This document shows, piece after piece, positions 1 to 7,005 of a DNA stretch of 31,109 nucleotides (within the stretch, counting starts at the first letter, position 1; every line of letters begins with the position of its first letter). Position numbers and translations under genes: made by a program. Below the pieces are notes generated by a model that saw only the letters and a program-made list of their open reading frames with translations, had not been told where the DNA came from and made no database searches. Source of the DNA: Candidatus Aminicenantota bacterium (lineage in GTDB: Bacteria > Acidobacteriota > UBA6911 > RPQK01 > JAJDTT01); the NCBI GenBank assembly GCA_026706325.1, contig JAPOYZ010000108.1:1-31109 (forward strand), in the 5' to 3' direction.

Positions 1-56
1 GTATGCGCGCCCATAGCGCCTTGTCCGGCGGGCGCAGGAACGGTCTCGGTGCTCAT
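1..56 (-). CDS. 5' end of an unidentified protein (truncated by window edge)
   Basis: Only the first 18 codons lie in the window, starting at an ATG at 56. They read MSTETVPAPAGQGAMGAH. A GGAG ribosome-binding site sits about 8 bases upstream of the ATG. The gene follows the luciferase-like oxidoreductase by 20 bases on the same strand, so it is probably the third gene of the aldolase operon. The Ala/Pro/Gly-rich start is too short to name a family. Confidence 0.6.
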   Translation of the reverse strand, partial: MSTETVPAPAGQGAMGAH

Positions 57-76
57 GGGACTTTCTCCACGGACTG

Positions 77-1030
77 CTAAACCAAGGGCGCGACACCGGT
101 CATGAAGCGCTCGATCCGTTCCAGGCTCTCGGACAGGTCATCGGTCAGCAGGCCCACTCCCAGATGGTCGACTCCCAGATCCTGGTAGCGGCGGATGTCT
201 GCGGCCACCTGCTGGACCGTGCCGCTCATGGACAGCCTCTCTCCGCCCGGGCCCCGGCTTGGGGACTCTTTCCACCCCCCGCCGAATCGGACGTGGATCT
301 TGTCCGGATCGCGGCCTTCGGCCTCCACCAATCGACGGAGTCTTCCGATCGCCTGGGCGAGTTGGCGGTCGTCGTCCAGCGGATGGCGCGGGTTTCCGGC
401 GATGGGCATCCACCCGTCTCCGAAGCGGGCCACGCGCCGGAGGGCCGCGGGGCTCTCTCCACCGAACCAGAGGGGCGGGTGAGGACGCTGCACCGGCTTG
501 GGATGGAATTCGATCCCGGAAAAACGGACGTGGTCGCCCTGGAACCGGGGGTTGTCGCTGCACCAGAGTTCCTGCATGCCCCTCAGATACTCGTCCGAGG
601 CGCGGCCCCGGTCCTGGAATCGGACCGGCAGGTCCAGGGCTTCGAACTCCTCCCGCATCCAGCCGACGCCGCAGCCCACGATGAGCCGGCCCTGGGAAAG
701 AACGTCCAGGGTGGCCAGCATCTTGGCCGCCAGGATCGGGTCCCGGTAGGGCAGAACCAGCACCGAGGTCAGGATGCGGACCCGGGATGTCTGGCCGCAG
801 AGGAAGGCCAGGGTGGTCAGCATCTCCAGGCACTTCTGGCCGCCGGTCCCCCCGGGAAACTTGCCCGTGGCGCCGTACGGGTATCGGGTCTCGACGGATC
901 GGGGCAGGACCAGGCGCTCGCTGGAGGAGATGACGTCGATTCGGTGGGCCTCGGCGGATCGAGCCAGGGCCGAGAGGCTGCGGGGATCCGCCAAGGGGCC
1001 TGCGATGGGCAGATTCAGGACGTACTTCAC
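77..1030 (-). CDS. LLM class F420-dependent (flavin) oxidoreductase
   Basis: A 317-residue protein of the luciferase-like monooxygenase superfamily. It resembles the F420-dependent TIGR03619-type subgroup, soluble TIM-barrel enzymes that use F420 or FMN to oxidise or reduce small organic substrates. The diagnostic stretches are GCGVGWMREEFEAL at about residues 119-132, then FQGDHVRFSG, and PPLWFGGESP followed by RVARFGDGWMP at about 185-210. The start is taken as GTG at 1030, giving VKYVLNLP, which matches the usual N-terminal first beta strand of the family. Longer reading in this frame runs into the upstream aldolase gene and is not real. Ribosome-binding signal is weak, but the gene begins only 14 bases after the aldolase stop, which fits operon translation. 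The substrate cannot be read from the sequence, and whether the cofactor is F420 or FMN is uncertain. Confidence 0.88.
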   Translation of the reverse strand: MKYVLNLPIAGPLADPRSLSALARSAEAHRIDVISSSERLVLPRSVETRYPYGATGKFPGGTGGQKCLEMLTTLAFLCGQTSRVRILTSVLVLPYRDPILAAKMLATLDVLSQGRLIVGCGVGWMREEFEALDLPVRFQDRGRASDEYLRGMQELWCSDNPRFQGDHVRFSGIEFHPKPVQRPHPPLWFGGESPAALRRVARFGDGWMPIAGNPRHPLDDDRQLAQAIGRLRRLVEAEGRDPDKIHVRFGGGWKESPSRGPGGERLSMSGTVQQVAADIRRYQDLGVDHLGVGLLTDDLSESLERIERFMTGVAPLV

Positions 1031-1044
1031 GGGGTGGGGCCTGA

Positions 1045-1779
1045 CTACCAGGTCATGCGGGAGCGGCGTCCGCGGCTCTCGAGCAGTTGCTCCAATGCGC
1101 CCTTGACGTTCCAGAAGACGTTCACCGACTCCATGTAGTCTCCCGCCATGAACTTTCCGGCGGCATGGACCTTCCGTTCCATCTCCTTGTAGATCTCGGC
1201 CACCCTGGGGTCGTCGTGCCGGCCCGGAATGCCCATGGACTGGGCCATGTCTTCGGGACCCCCTCCCAAATAGTCGATTCCCTCCACCTTGAGGATCTCG
1301 TCCAGATTCCGGATTGAAGTCACGCTCTCCAGTTGGGGGACGATCATCAGGTTGGCGTTGACTTCCTGGAAGAGGGTGTTGCGGTCCTTCCCCTCCTGGT
1401 TCATGACCATGCGGTAGCTGGTGGAACTGCGCAGGCCCAGCGGGGCGAAATAGGCGAATTTGACCAGTGATTCGGCTTCTTCCCGGGTTTGGATATTGGG
1501 GACGGTGATGCCGCGAATTCCACGGTCGAGATAGGACAGGAGCGTGCTTTCGTTGCCGTCGGGAACGCGCATGGTGGGGGTGATGTCGAACCCGTCGGCG
1601 ATGGTGCACAGGGTGCCGACCCGCTCCGGGGTGAGGGGAGAGTGTTGGCCGTCGAATCCGACGAAATCCAGCCCCATGCGCCCGGCCATTTCCACCAGTT
1701 CTTCGGAAGGGTCCGACATGAACAGGCCCAGGGCCTTCTCGCCTCTCTTGATTCTTTCGAGGATCTTGTTTCGAAACAT
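1045..1779 (-). CDS. HpcH/HpaI aldolase/citrate lyase family protein
   Basis: A 244-residue class II (metal-dependent) pyruvate aldolase of the HpaI/GarL/RhmA type, close to the usual 250 residues. These enzymes cleave 2-keto-3-deoxy sugar acids or 4-hydroxy-2-oxo acids to pyruvate plus an aldehyde. Visible family residues are the catalytic-histidine motif FDGQHSP (His46), the pyruvate-binding arginine in TMRVP (Arg71), the metal-ligand glutamate in VPQLESV, and the second ligand region GGGPEDMAQSMG. The ATG at 1779 has a GGGAG ribosome-binding site 7 bases upstream. It is the first gene of a minus-strand operon with the luciferase-like oxidoreductase and diverges from a uronate-dehydrogenase-like gene, so a role in sugar-acid catabolism is likely. 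The exact substrate is not determined. Confidence 0.9.
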   Translation of the reverse strand: MFRNKILERIKRGEKALGLFMSDPSEELVEMAGRMGLDFVGFDGQHSPLTPERVGTLCTIADGFDITPTMRVPDGNESTLLSYLDRGIRGITVPNIQTREEAESLVKFAYFAPLGLRSSTSYRMVMNQEGKDRNTLFQEVNANLMIVPQLESVTSIRNLDEILKVEGIDYLGGGPEDMAQSMGIPGRHDDPRVAEIYKEMERKVHAAGKFMAGDYMESVNVFWNVKGALEQLLESRGRRSRMTW

Positions 1780-1834
1780 GCATTCGCTCCCGTTCGCCGG
1801 ATGCCGATTCAATTGGGCGTTGAGACGAGAGCCT

Positions 1835-1863
1835 ATCATAGGGGCTGGAAGTGGCAATGAAAA
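1835..1863 (-). promoter_or_regulatory. Putative sigma-70-type promoter for the aldolase operon
   Basis: Read on the minus strand, TTTTCA (1863-1858) and TATGAT (1840-1835) are separated by exactly 17 bases, about 55 bases upstream of the aldolase ATG. The -10 element lies inside a perfect palindrome, CCTAT-C-ATAGG (1832-1842), which could be an operator. Assigned by consensus only. Confidence 0.45.
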
Positions 1864-1905
1864 CCAGCGGCAGAACCCGGGGGGCGAAGTCGGGAGTCCC
1901 TGCGG

Positions 1906-1911
1906 TAGAAT
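1906..1911 (+). promoter_or_regulatory. Putative -10 element of a leaderless transcript
   Basis: TAGAAT ends 6 bases before the ATG at 1918, so transcription would start at or next to the start codon. No ribosome-binding site precedes this ATG. That arrangement matches leaderless genes in many high-GC phyla. No -35 element is recognisable. Confidence 0.35.
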
Positions 1912-1917
1912 CGCGGC

Positions 1918-2676
1918 ATGGCCAAGAAGAGAGTGTTGATTACGGGCATGAGCGGACTCATCGGGCAGGTCTGCCGGCGGGAACTGGGAGATTTGTACCA
2001 GCTGAGCGCCTTGAACCGGCGCCCGGTGGAGGGACTCCCCTGCCTGCAGGCGGACATTGCGGATCTGGGTGCCATCCGGCCGGCTTTCGAGGGAGTGGAG
2101 ACCGTCGTCCACCTGGCCGCCATGGCTCAGGGGGACCCCACCTGGGAAGACGTGCTTCCGCACAACATCGTCGGCACCTACAACGTGTTCGAAGCGGCCC
2201 GGGCGGCCGGCGTGGAAAGGGTTATATTCGCCAGCAGCGGGGCCGCCGTCAGCGAGTGGGAGCGCCATGCGCCCTACGATGCCCTGGTCGAGGGACGATA
2301 CGGAGAGGTGACCAACTGGGATTTGCTGGACACCTCGTTGATTCGGGCCAACGGCCTCTACGGGTGCAGCAAGCAGTTCGGTGAAACCTTGGCCCGCTTC
2401 TTCTCCGACCGGTGGGGCCTGTCCATGGTCTGTCTCCGCATCGGCCGCGTCCACCTCAACGACCGTCCCAACGAGGTTCGGGATTTCTCGGTCTGGTGCA
2501 GTCACGCGGACATCGCCCAGATGATCCGCCGTTGCATCGATGCGCCCGAGGACCTGAAGTTCGGGATCTACTACGTGGTGTCCGACAACCATTGGAACTA
2601 CCGGTCACTGGAAAACGCCCGGAGGGACCTGGGATACGAGCCGCAGGACACGGCCGATCGTTTCCGGGACGGCTAG
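1918..2676 (+). CDS. NAD-dependent epimerase/dehydratase, uronate-dehydrogenase-like
   Basis: A 252-residue extended short-chain dehydrogenase. The N-terminal Rossmann motif is TGMSGLIG (residues 9-16). The catalytic pair is in YGCSK (Tyr148, Lys152), with the supporting serine in SSG (about 106-108). The short length and the C-terminal LGYEPQDTA segment resemble hexuronate dehydrogenases, which oxidise galacturonate or glucuronate to the lactone with NAD. That assignment is likely rather than certain, since nucleotide-sugar epimerases share the same fold. Next door is an HpaI-type aldolase that could act on keto-deoxy acids from uronate breakdown. The gene ends tail-to-tail with the TIM-barrel gene, and the two stop codons overlap in the palindrome CTAG. 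Confidence 0.85.
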   Translation: MAKKRVLITGMSGLIGQVCRRELGDLYQLSALNRRPVEGLPCLQADIADLGAIRPAFEGVETVVHLAAMAQGDPTWEDVLPHNIVGTYNVFEAARAAGVERVIFASSGAAVSEWERHAPYDALVEGRYGEVTNWDLLDTSLIRANGLYGCSKQFGETLARFFSDRWGLSMVCLRIGRVHLNDRPNEVRDFSVWCSHADIAQMIRRCIDAPEDLKFGIYYVVSDNHWNYRSLENARRDLGYEPQDTADRFRDG

Positions 2677-3515
2677 CAGTCCCAGTTGGAGCGGATCCAC
2701 TCCAGGCCATTCCGCGCCAGGTGCTCTTCCGACGGGAACATGCGCCGCCAGATGCAGGTGGCGGCGGCCAGTTCCGGCATCGCCTGTCCGAAGGCCTCGA
2801 TGACCATCCAGTCCGCATACCCGACGTCCTTGAGAGTGTCGAAGGTCTCGCTCCAGCGGACCTGACCCTCTCCCGGGGTCGCCCGGTCGTTCTCGCTGAT
2901 GTGGACGTGCCGAAGTGCGCCCGCACACGTGCGAATCGCCGCGGAGACGTTCTTCTCCTCCAGGTGGGCGTGGTAGGAGTCGTACAGAATCCCCAGATTG
3001 GGCCGATCGGCCTGAGTGGTGAACTCGACCGTGTCCTTTGCGCAGTTCAGAAAATAGGATTCGAACCGGTTCAGGAATTCCAATGCCAGCGTGATCCGGC
3101 TGGATCGGGCCAGGTCCGCCGTCTGTTGCAGGATCTCCAGGGCCCATCGCCATTCCTCCCGGGTGCGGCTCCGACCAGCCAGGAGACCGACAGGGGAGTG
3201 AAGCGGGCCCGCGAGGAGACGGATTCCGGCCAGATGGCAGGCCTCCACCACCGACTTCAGGTACTCGAGGGCCTTGGCCCGGACGGATGGATCCTGGTGT
3301 ATAGGATTGGCGTCCGGCGGAACGACGGTGACGGCGGTTCGCTCCAGTCCCAGATCGTCCAGAAGCAGGCCGAGTTCCCGTGCGCGCTGCGGATGGGGCG
3401 AAAAAATGGGAATCTCGACGCCGTCGAACCCCCAGTCGCGAATCTTCCTGAGGAGATCCCGGTGGGACGGTCCGACTTCAGTGGTCCAGAGGAGCAGATT
3501 CATTCCCACGCGCAT
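2673..3515 (-). CDS. Sugar phosphate isomerase/epimerase (xylose-isomerase-like TIM barrel)
   Basis: A 280-residue member of the AP_endonuc_2/xylose-isomerase-like TIM-barrel family. It resembles ketose 3-epimerases, which interconvert free ketoses using a divalent metal. The N-terminus MRVGMNLLLWT is characteristic of the family. Putative metal-binding residues are in LALEFLNRFESYF, LGILYDSYHAHLEE, HVHISENDRATPG and the late WMVIEAFG. The start at 3515 preserves the usual N-terminus and has GGAG 11 bases upstream. A second in-frame ATG at 3566 sits in a 51-base tandem copy of the same region and would add MRGGIIGTVPALGDLAI. Neighbouring dehydrogenases support a carbohydrate role, but the substrate is unknown. 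Confidence 0.88.
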   Translation of the reverse strand: MRVGMNLLLWTTEVGPSHRDLLRKIRDWGFDGVEIPIFSPHPQRARELGLLLDDLGLERTAVTVVPPDANPIHQDPSVRAKALEYLKSVVEACHLAGIRLLAGPLHSPVGLLAGRSRTREEWRWALEILQQTADLARSSRITLALEFLNRFESYFLNCAKDTVEFTTQADRPNLGILYDSYHAHLEEKNVSAAIRTCAGALRHVHISENDRATPGEGQVRWSETFDTLKDVGYADWMVIEAFGQAMPELAAATCIWRRMFPSEEHLARNGLEWIRSNWDC

Positions 3516-3613
3516 GATCGCCAGATCTCCCAGAGCGGGGACGGTCCCGATTATCCCACCCCGCATGATCGCCAGATCTCCCAGTCCGGGGACGATCCCG
3601 ATTATCCCACCCG
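3512..3613. repeat. Two-copy 51-base tandem direct repeat spanning a start codon
   Basis: Bases 3512-3562 and 3563-3613 are about 47/51 identical. Each copy carries the ATG (minus strand) and the same upstream GGAG-containing leader of the TIM-barrel gene. The period is 17 codons, so both ATGs are in frame. Read on the minus strand the copies encode GGIIGTVPALGDLAIMR and GGIIGIVPGLGDLAIMR. Confidence 0.9.
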
Positions 3614-3752
3614 GCGGCGCCGTGCCGCCACCCGAGCGGGCTTGCGGGCAGGATCGGTGCGGGCGTACTCTCTCTACACGACGGATTGAGGGCATCGGCT
3701 CGTCAAGTCGGTGGGATGAGCGAGCCGGTCTCGGCGGACGCGGAGAGAGGTG

Positions 3753-4895
3753 ATGGCAAAAAAGACGCTGAACGTAGGAATGATCGGCTACGGCTTCATG
3801 GGCCGGGCCCACTCCAACGCTTACCGGAAGGTCAGCCAATTCTTCGATCTGGACCATACCCCTGCGCTCAAGGCGGTGGCGGCCCGGAATTCGGACAAGT
3901 TGGAGCCCTTCGCCCGCAATTGGGGCTGGGAATCAACGGAGACGGACTGGCGGCGCCTGGTGGAGCGGGACGACATCGACATCATCGACATCTGCAGCCC
4001 CAACAACACCCACCATGAGATCGCGCTGGCCGCCGCGAGCCGGGGCAAGATGGTGCTGTGCGAAAAACCGCTGGCCATCGATGTGGATGAGGGCGTCCAG
4101 ATGGTGGAGGCCGTGGAGGCGGCGGGGGTCGCCAACATGGTCTGGTTCAACTATCGCAGGGTTCCGGCCATCACGCTGGCCCGTCAGATGATCGATGAGG
4201 GCCGGCTGGGACGAATTTTCCACTACCGTTCCACCTACCTGCAGGACTGGACCATTTCGGCGGACGTTCCGCTGGGCGGTCCCACGCTCTGGCGCCTCGA
4301 GAAGGAGGTGGCCGGGGCCGGGGTCTCGGGCGATCTGGCGAGCCACAGCATCGACACGGCGATCTGGCTCAACGGCCCCATCGAATCGGTGTCCGGGATG
4401 ACGGAGATCTTCGTCAAGGAGCGGCCGGTGCAGGGGAGCCCGACGGAGCGGAAGGCGGTGGAGATCGACGACGTCTGCACCTTCATGGCCCGCTTTTCAA
4501 ACGGGTCCAACGGAACCTTCGAAGCCACCCGGTACGCTCGCGGACGAAAGAACAAGAACTCGTTCGAGGTCAACGGAGAGAAGGGATCGCTCTACTTCGA
4601 CCTGGAGAACATGCACCAGTTGCAGTACTTCAACCACGACGACCCGTCTCACCTCCAGGGTTGGCGCACCATCATGGTGACGGCGTTCGAGCACCCCTAC
4701 ATGAAGAATTGGTGGGTTCCGGGTTGCGTGATCGGTTACGAGCACACCTTCATCAACGCATTGGCCGATTTCTTGAAGGGGTTGGATTCGGGTGAGGGGA
4801 CCCACCCCAGCTTCCGGGAGGCGCTGGCCACCCAGAAAACCCAGGAGGCGGTTCTCGATTCCGCGCGGAACTTGGAGTGGGTGACGGTCGACTGA
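3753..4895 (+). CDS. Gfo/Idh/MocA family oxidoreductase
   Basis: A 380-residue cytosolic NAD(P)-dependent dehydrogenase of the glucose-fructose oxidoreductase/inositol dehydrogenase family. The N-terminal Rossmann motif is GYGFMG (residues 12-17), followed by DICSPNNTHHE and the signature EKP (104-106). The C-terminal half has GDLASHSIDTAIWL, with the Asp and His typical of the substrate pocket. These enzymes oxidise cyclic sugars or polyols at a ring carbon. The ATG at 3753 is preferred over an in-frame GTG three bases earlier because GGAGAG lies 5 bases upstream of it. The gene diverges from the TIM-barrel isomerase. Dehydrogenase/isomerase pairs of this kind are common in inositol and uncommon-sugar catabolism. 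Substrate not determined. Confidence 0.92.
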   Translation: MAKKTLNVGMIGYGFMGRAHSNAYRKVSQFFDLDHTPALKAVAARNSDKLEPFARNWGWESTETDWRRLVERDDIDIIDICSPNNTHHEIALAAASRGKMVLCEKPLAIDVDEGVQMVEAVEAAGVANMVWFNYRRVPAITLARQMIDEGRLGRIFHYRSTYLQDWTISADVPLGGPTLWRLEKEVAGAGVSGDLASHSIDTAIWLNGPIESVSGMTEIFVKERPVQGSPTERKAVEIDDVCTFMARFSNGSNGTFEATRYARGRKNKNSFEVNGEKGSLYFDLENMHQLQYFNHDDPSHLQGWRTIMVTAFEHPYMKNWWVPGCVIGYEHTFINALADFLKGLDSGEGTHPSFREALATQKTQEAVLDSARNLEWVTVD

Positions 4896-5651
4896 CTAAA
4901 AAGCCTCCTGGCCGCCCTGCCGGTCCAACCGGGTGGACAGGTCGTCCAGGCGAGCGCGAACGTCGCTGAGGGCGAGCCTGACCCGTTCCGACAGGGCCTG
5001 CAGGTTGGAATCCAACGAAACCACGGTACTCTTTCCGGCTTCTTCGACCGACTGTATCTGGGTGGCGAGTCCCTCCAGGGTCTTGCCCAGCCCGTTCAGC
5101 CGTTCCAGGTGTGACCCCAATTGGCCTTGGATCCGCGACACTCGAGACCGGAGGTTCTCAACGGCCACCCGGTTGGACTCGGTATTCTTCTCCGTCTCCG
5201 TGTGCCGGGCCTGGGACTGGTCCGCGGTCTCCAGATGGCTCTGGTTCAGTTGTTCCACGGTGCCGGCCAGGGCCTCCAGGGCGGCACTCAGCTTCTCGAT
5301 GTCCCCGCGGCTTTCCTCGATTCTCTTTCGAGCCTGCTGAAAGCTGGACCTGACGGCGTTCCGCAGCTTCTGGTCCTCCTTTTCCAGTTCCCCCTCCAAG
5401 CGTTGGGAATCGCCGCTGAGGCCCAGCAACCGTGAACTGAGACGCTTCAATTCCTCCCGCTCGGCGTGAAGGTACTCCCGATTCACGGATATCCGTTCTT
5501 CCAGTGTCTGGAAGCGGTCGTTGACGTACAGGCCGGCGAGTGTCAGGGCGGTCAGCCCGGCCAGGATGCCCAGGACGGGCAGGAGTCCGATCCCGGCTGA
5601 CCGGATGGCGGAGCGTGGACGGGATTGGGTGACGATTCCCGGTGTCGTCAT
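4896..5651 (-). CDS. Membrane-anchored coiled-coil protein, function unknown
   Basis: A 251-residue protein with one predicted transmembrane segment near the N-terminus (about residues 21-43, GIGLLPVLGILAGLTALTLAG). A long region rich in Leu, Glu, Arg, Ser and Gln with heptad spacing follows to the end and is almost certainly coiled coil. Residues after the membrane segment would probably lie in the periplasm or outside the membrane. The start at ATG 5651 is chosen because sequence upstream becomes AT-rich and leader-like. The frame stays open to a TTG at 5741, which would add 30 residues, and neither start has a strong ribosome-binding site. It lies tail-to-tail with the preceding Gfo/Idh/MocA gene with no gap. 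No enzymatic motif is visible. It may be an envelope or scaffold protein. Confidence 0.75.
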   Translation of the reverse strand: MTTPGIVTQSRPRSAIRSAGIGLLPVLGILAGLTALTLAGLYVNDRFQTLEERISVNREYLHAEREELKRLSSRLLGLSGDSQRLEGELEKEDQKLRNAVRSSFQQARKRIEESRGDIEKLSAALEALAGTVEQLNQSHLETADQSQARHTETEKNTESNRVAVENLRSRVSRIQGQLGSHLERLNGLGKTLEGLATQIQSVEEAGKSTVVSLDSNLQALSERVRLALSDVRARLDDLSTRLDRQGGQEAF

Positions 5652-5846
5652 CTGAAGGATGGGCTTCCGCGTCTCCACAGTTTCGCTATCGGGGAGTCCT
5701 TTGCAACTTTTTCCGGTTGTTTTTTCCGGTTTAAGGACCAAATATAGCAGATATCGTCCAATCTCTTGTGCCCTGAGGCTCAGGACTTGCAGGGAGCGGA
5801 CATCAGCGGAGCGGGTTCGATCCCATCAGACCGGGAGGGAGTGAAA

Positions 5847-6890
5847 ATGAGCGAATTGAACGTCGGAATCGTGGGGCTGGGATGGGTCGCAGGAGCCCAC
5901 ATCGAAACCTTCAAGACAGTCTCGGGGGCGCGTGTCGGCGGCGTCTCCTCCAGGCGCCGGCTGGACGAGTCGGAACTGGAGGCCACGTACGGCGTCCCGC
6001 TGAAGGTCTACGGTAGCTACGACGAGATGTTGGCCGATCCTGAAATCGACGTCGTAGACATCTGCACCCCGCATCATCTCCACGCCGAGCAGTCCATCGC
6101 GGCGGCCCGGGCCGGCAAGCACCTCATCATCGAGAAACCCCTCTGTCTGACGGTCGAGGATCTTGCGGCCATGAAGCAGGCCATCGAAGAGGCCGGCGTC
6201 GGGGTCTGCGTCTGTTTCGAATGCCGTTTCAGCGAGCATTTCACCATGATTCAGTCCTGTATTTCGGAGGGTCTCCTGGGCCGGATCCACTACGCGGAGG
6301 TGGACTACTACCACGGCATCGGACCCTGGTATGGGCAGTTCGAGTGGAACGTCAAGAAGAGGTATGCGGGAAGCAGCCTGCTCACGGCCGGGTGCCACGC
6401 CTTGGACGGGCTGCTGATGTTCATGGGGGGCCGCGTCGAGGAGGTGGTGTCCCACGGAAATCGATCCTCGAACTCATTATTCTCTCCCTACGAGTACGAC
6501 ACCACCAGCGTCACCCTGCTCAAGTTCGAGGACGGCCGGTTGGGCAAGGTCGCCTCGGTGGTGGACTGCCTCCAGCCGTACTACTTCCACATCCACTTGG
6601 TGGGGAGCGAAGGCAGCCTGCTGGACAACCGGATCTACAGTGCAAAATTGAAAGGTTTGAGCAAGGAGGCCTGGAGCACTCTGGAGACCCAGTTGATCGA
6701 TTCGGGAGACGTGAGCCACCATCCGTACGAGCCCCAGTTCCAGGCCTTCGTGGACAGCGTTCGAGAGGGCCGCGCCATGCCTTTGACCGGGGTCCGCGAA
6801 GCGTGGGAGAGCCACAAGGTGGTGTTCGCGGCCGACCGGTCGGCCCGGGAAGGCCGCCCCGTCAAGTTGTCCGAGTTCGATGCGGTCTGA
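5847..6890 (+). CDS. Gfo/Idh/MocA family oxidoreductase
   Basis: A 347-residue NAD(P)-dependent sugar dehydrogenase. The Rossmann motif is GLGWVAG (residues 10-16), DICTPHHLHAE follows, and the family signature EKP is at 96-98. A Cys-His-Ala-Leu-Asp segment (AGCHALDGLLMF) occupies the position of the usual catalytic Asp/His region. The ATG at 5847 has a strong GGGAGGGAG ribosome-binding site. The protein differs clearly from the other Gfo/Idh/MocA member at 3753 (length, active-site segment and C-terminus), so it is not a recent duplicate and probably acts on another substrate. It is a single gene, with the coiled-coil gene diverging upstream and the MscS gene converging downstream. Confidence 0.92.
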   Translation: MSELNVGIVGLGWVAGAHIETFKTVSGARVGGVSSRRRLDESELEATYGVPLKVYGSYDEMLADPEIDVVDICTPHHLHAEQSIAAARAGKHLIIEKPLCLTVEDLAAMKQAIEEAGVGVCVCFECRFSEHFTMIQSCISEGLLGRIHYAEVDYYHGIGPWYGQFEWNVKKRYAGSSLLTAGCHALDGLLMFMGGRVEEVVSHGNRSSNSLFSPYEYDTTSVTLLKFEDGRLGKVASVVDCLQPYYFHIHLVGSEGSLLDNRIYSAKLKGLSKEAWSTLETQLIDSGDVSHHPYEPQFQAFVDSVREGRAMPLTGVREAWESHKVVFAADRSAREGRPVKLSEFDAV

Positions 6891-6924
6891 CCCGCTGGGC
6901 TCGACAGATTGCATAGTAGGGTAG

Positions 6925-6950
6925 GGGCGCCGTACACCTTGTGGGCGCCC
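6925..6950. terminator. Candidate hairpin between convergent genes
   Basis: GGGCGCC (6925-6931) pairs with GGCGCCC (6944-6950) around a 12-base loop. It lies between the stops of the Gfo/Idh/MocA gene and the converging MscS gene. There is no clean U tract, so it is a weak terminator candidate. Confidence 0.3.
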
Positions 6951-7005
6951 TCTTCGGTCCCACCGAAACAGGTCGCTGATGGTGGTGCCGATTTCCCGGA
7001 TACCC

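Noticed and set aside
77..1783. A single 568-codon reading frame covering both the oxidoreductase and the aldolase region.
   Set aside because: Only the part after GTG 1030 has family motifs. The earlier part is an out-of-frame reading of the aldolase gene, which has its own ATG and ribosome-binding site.
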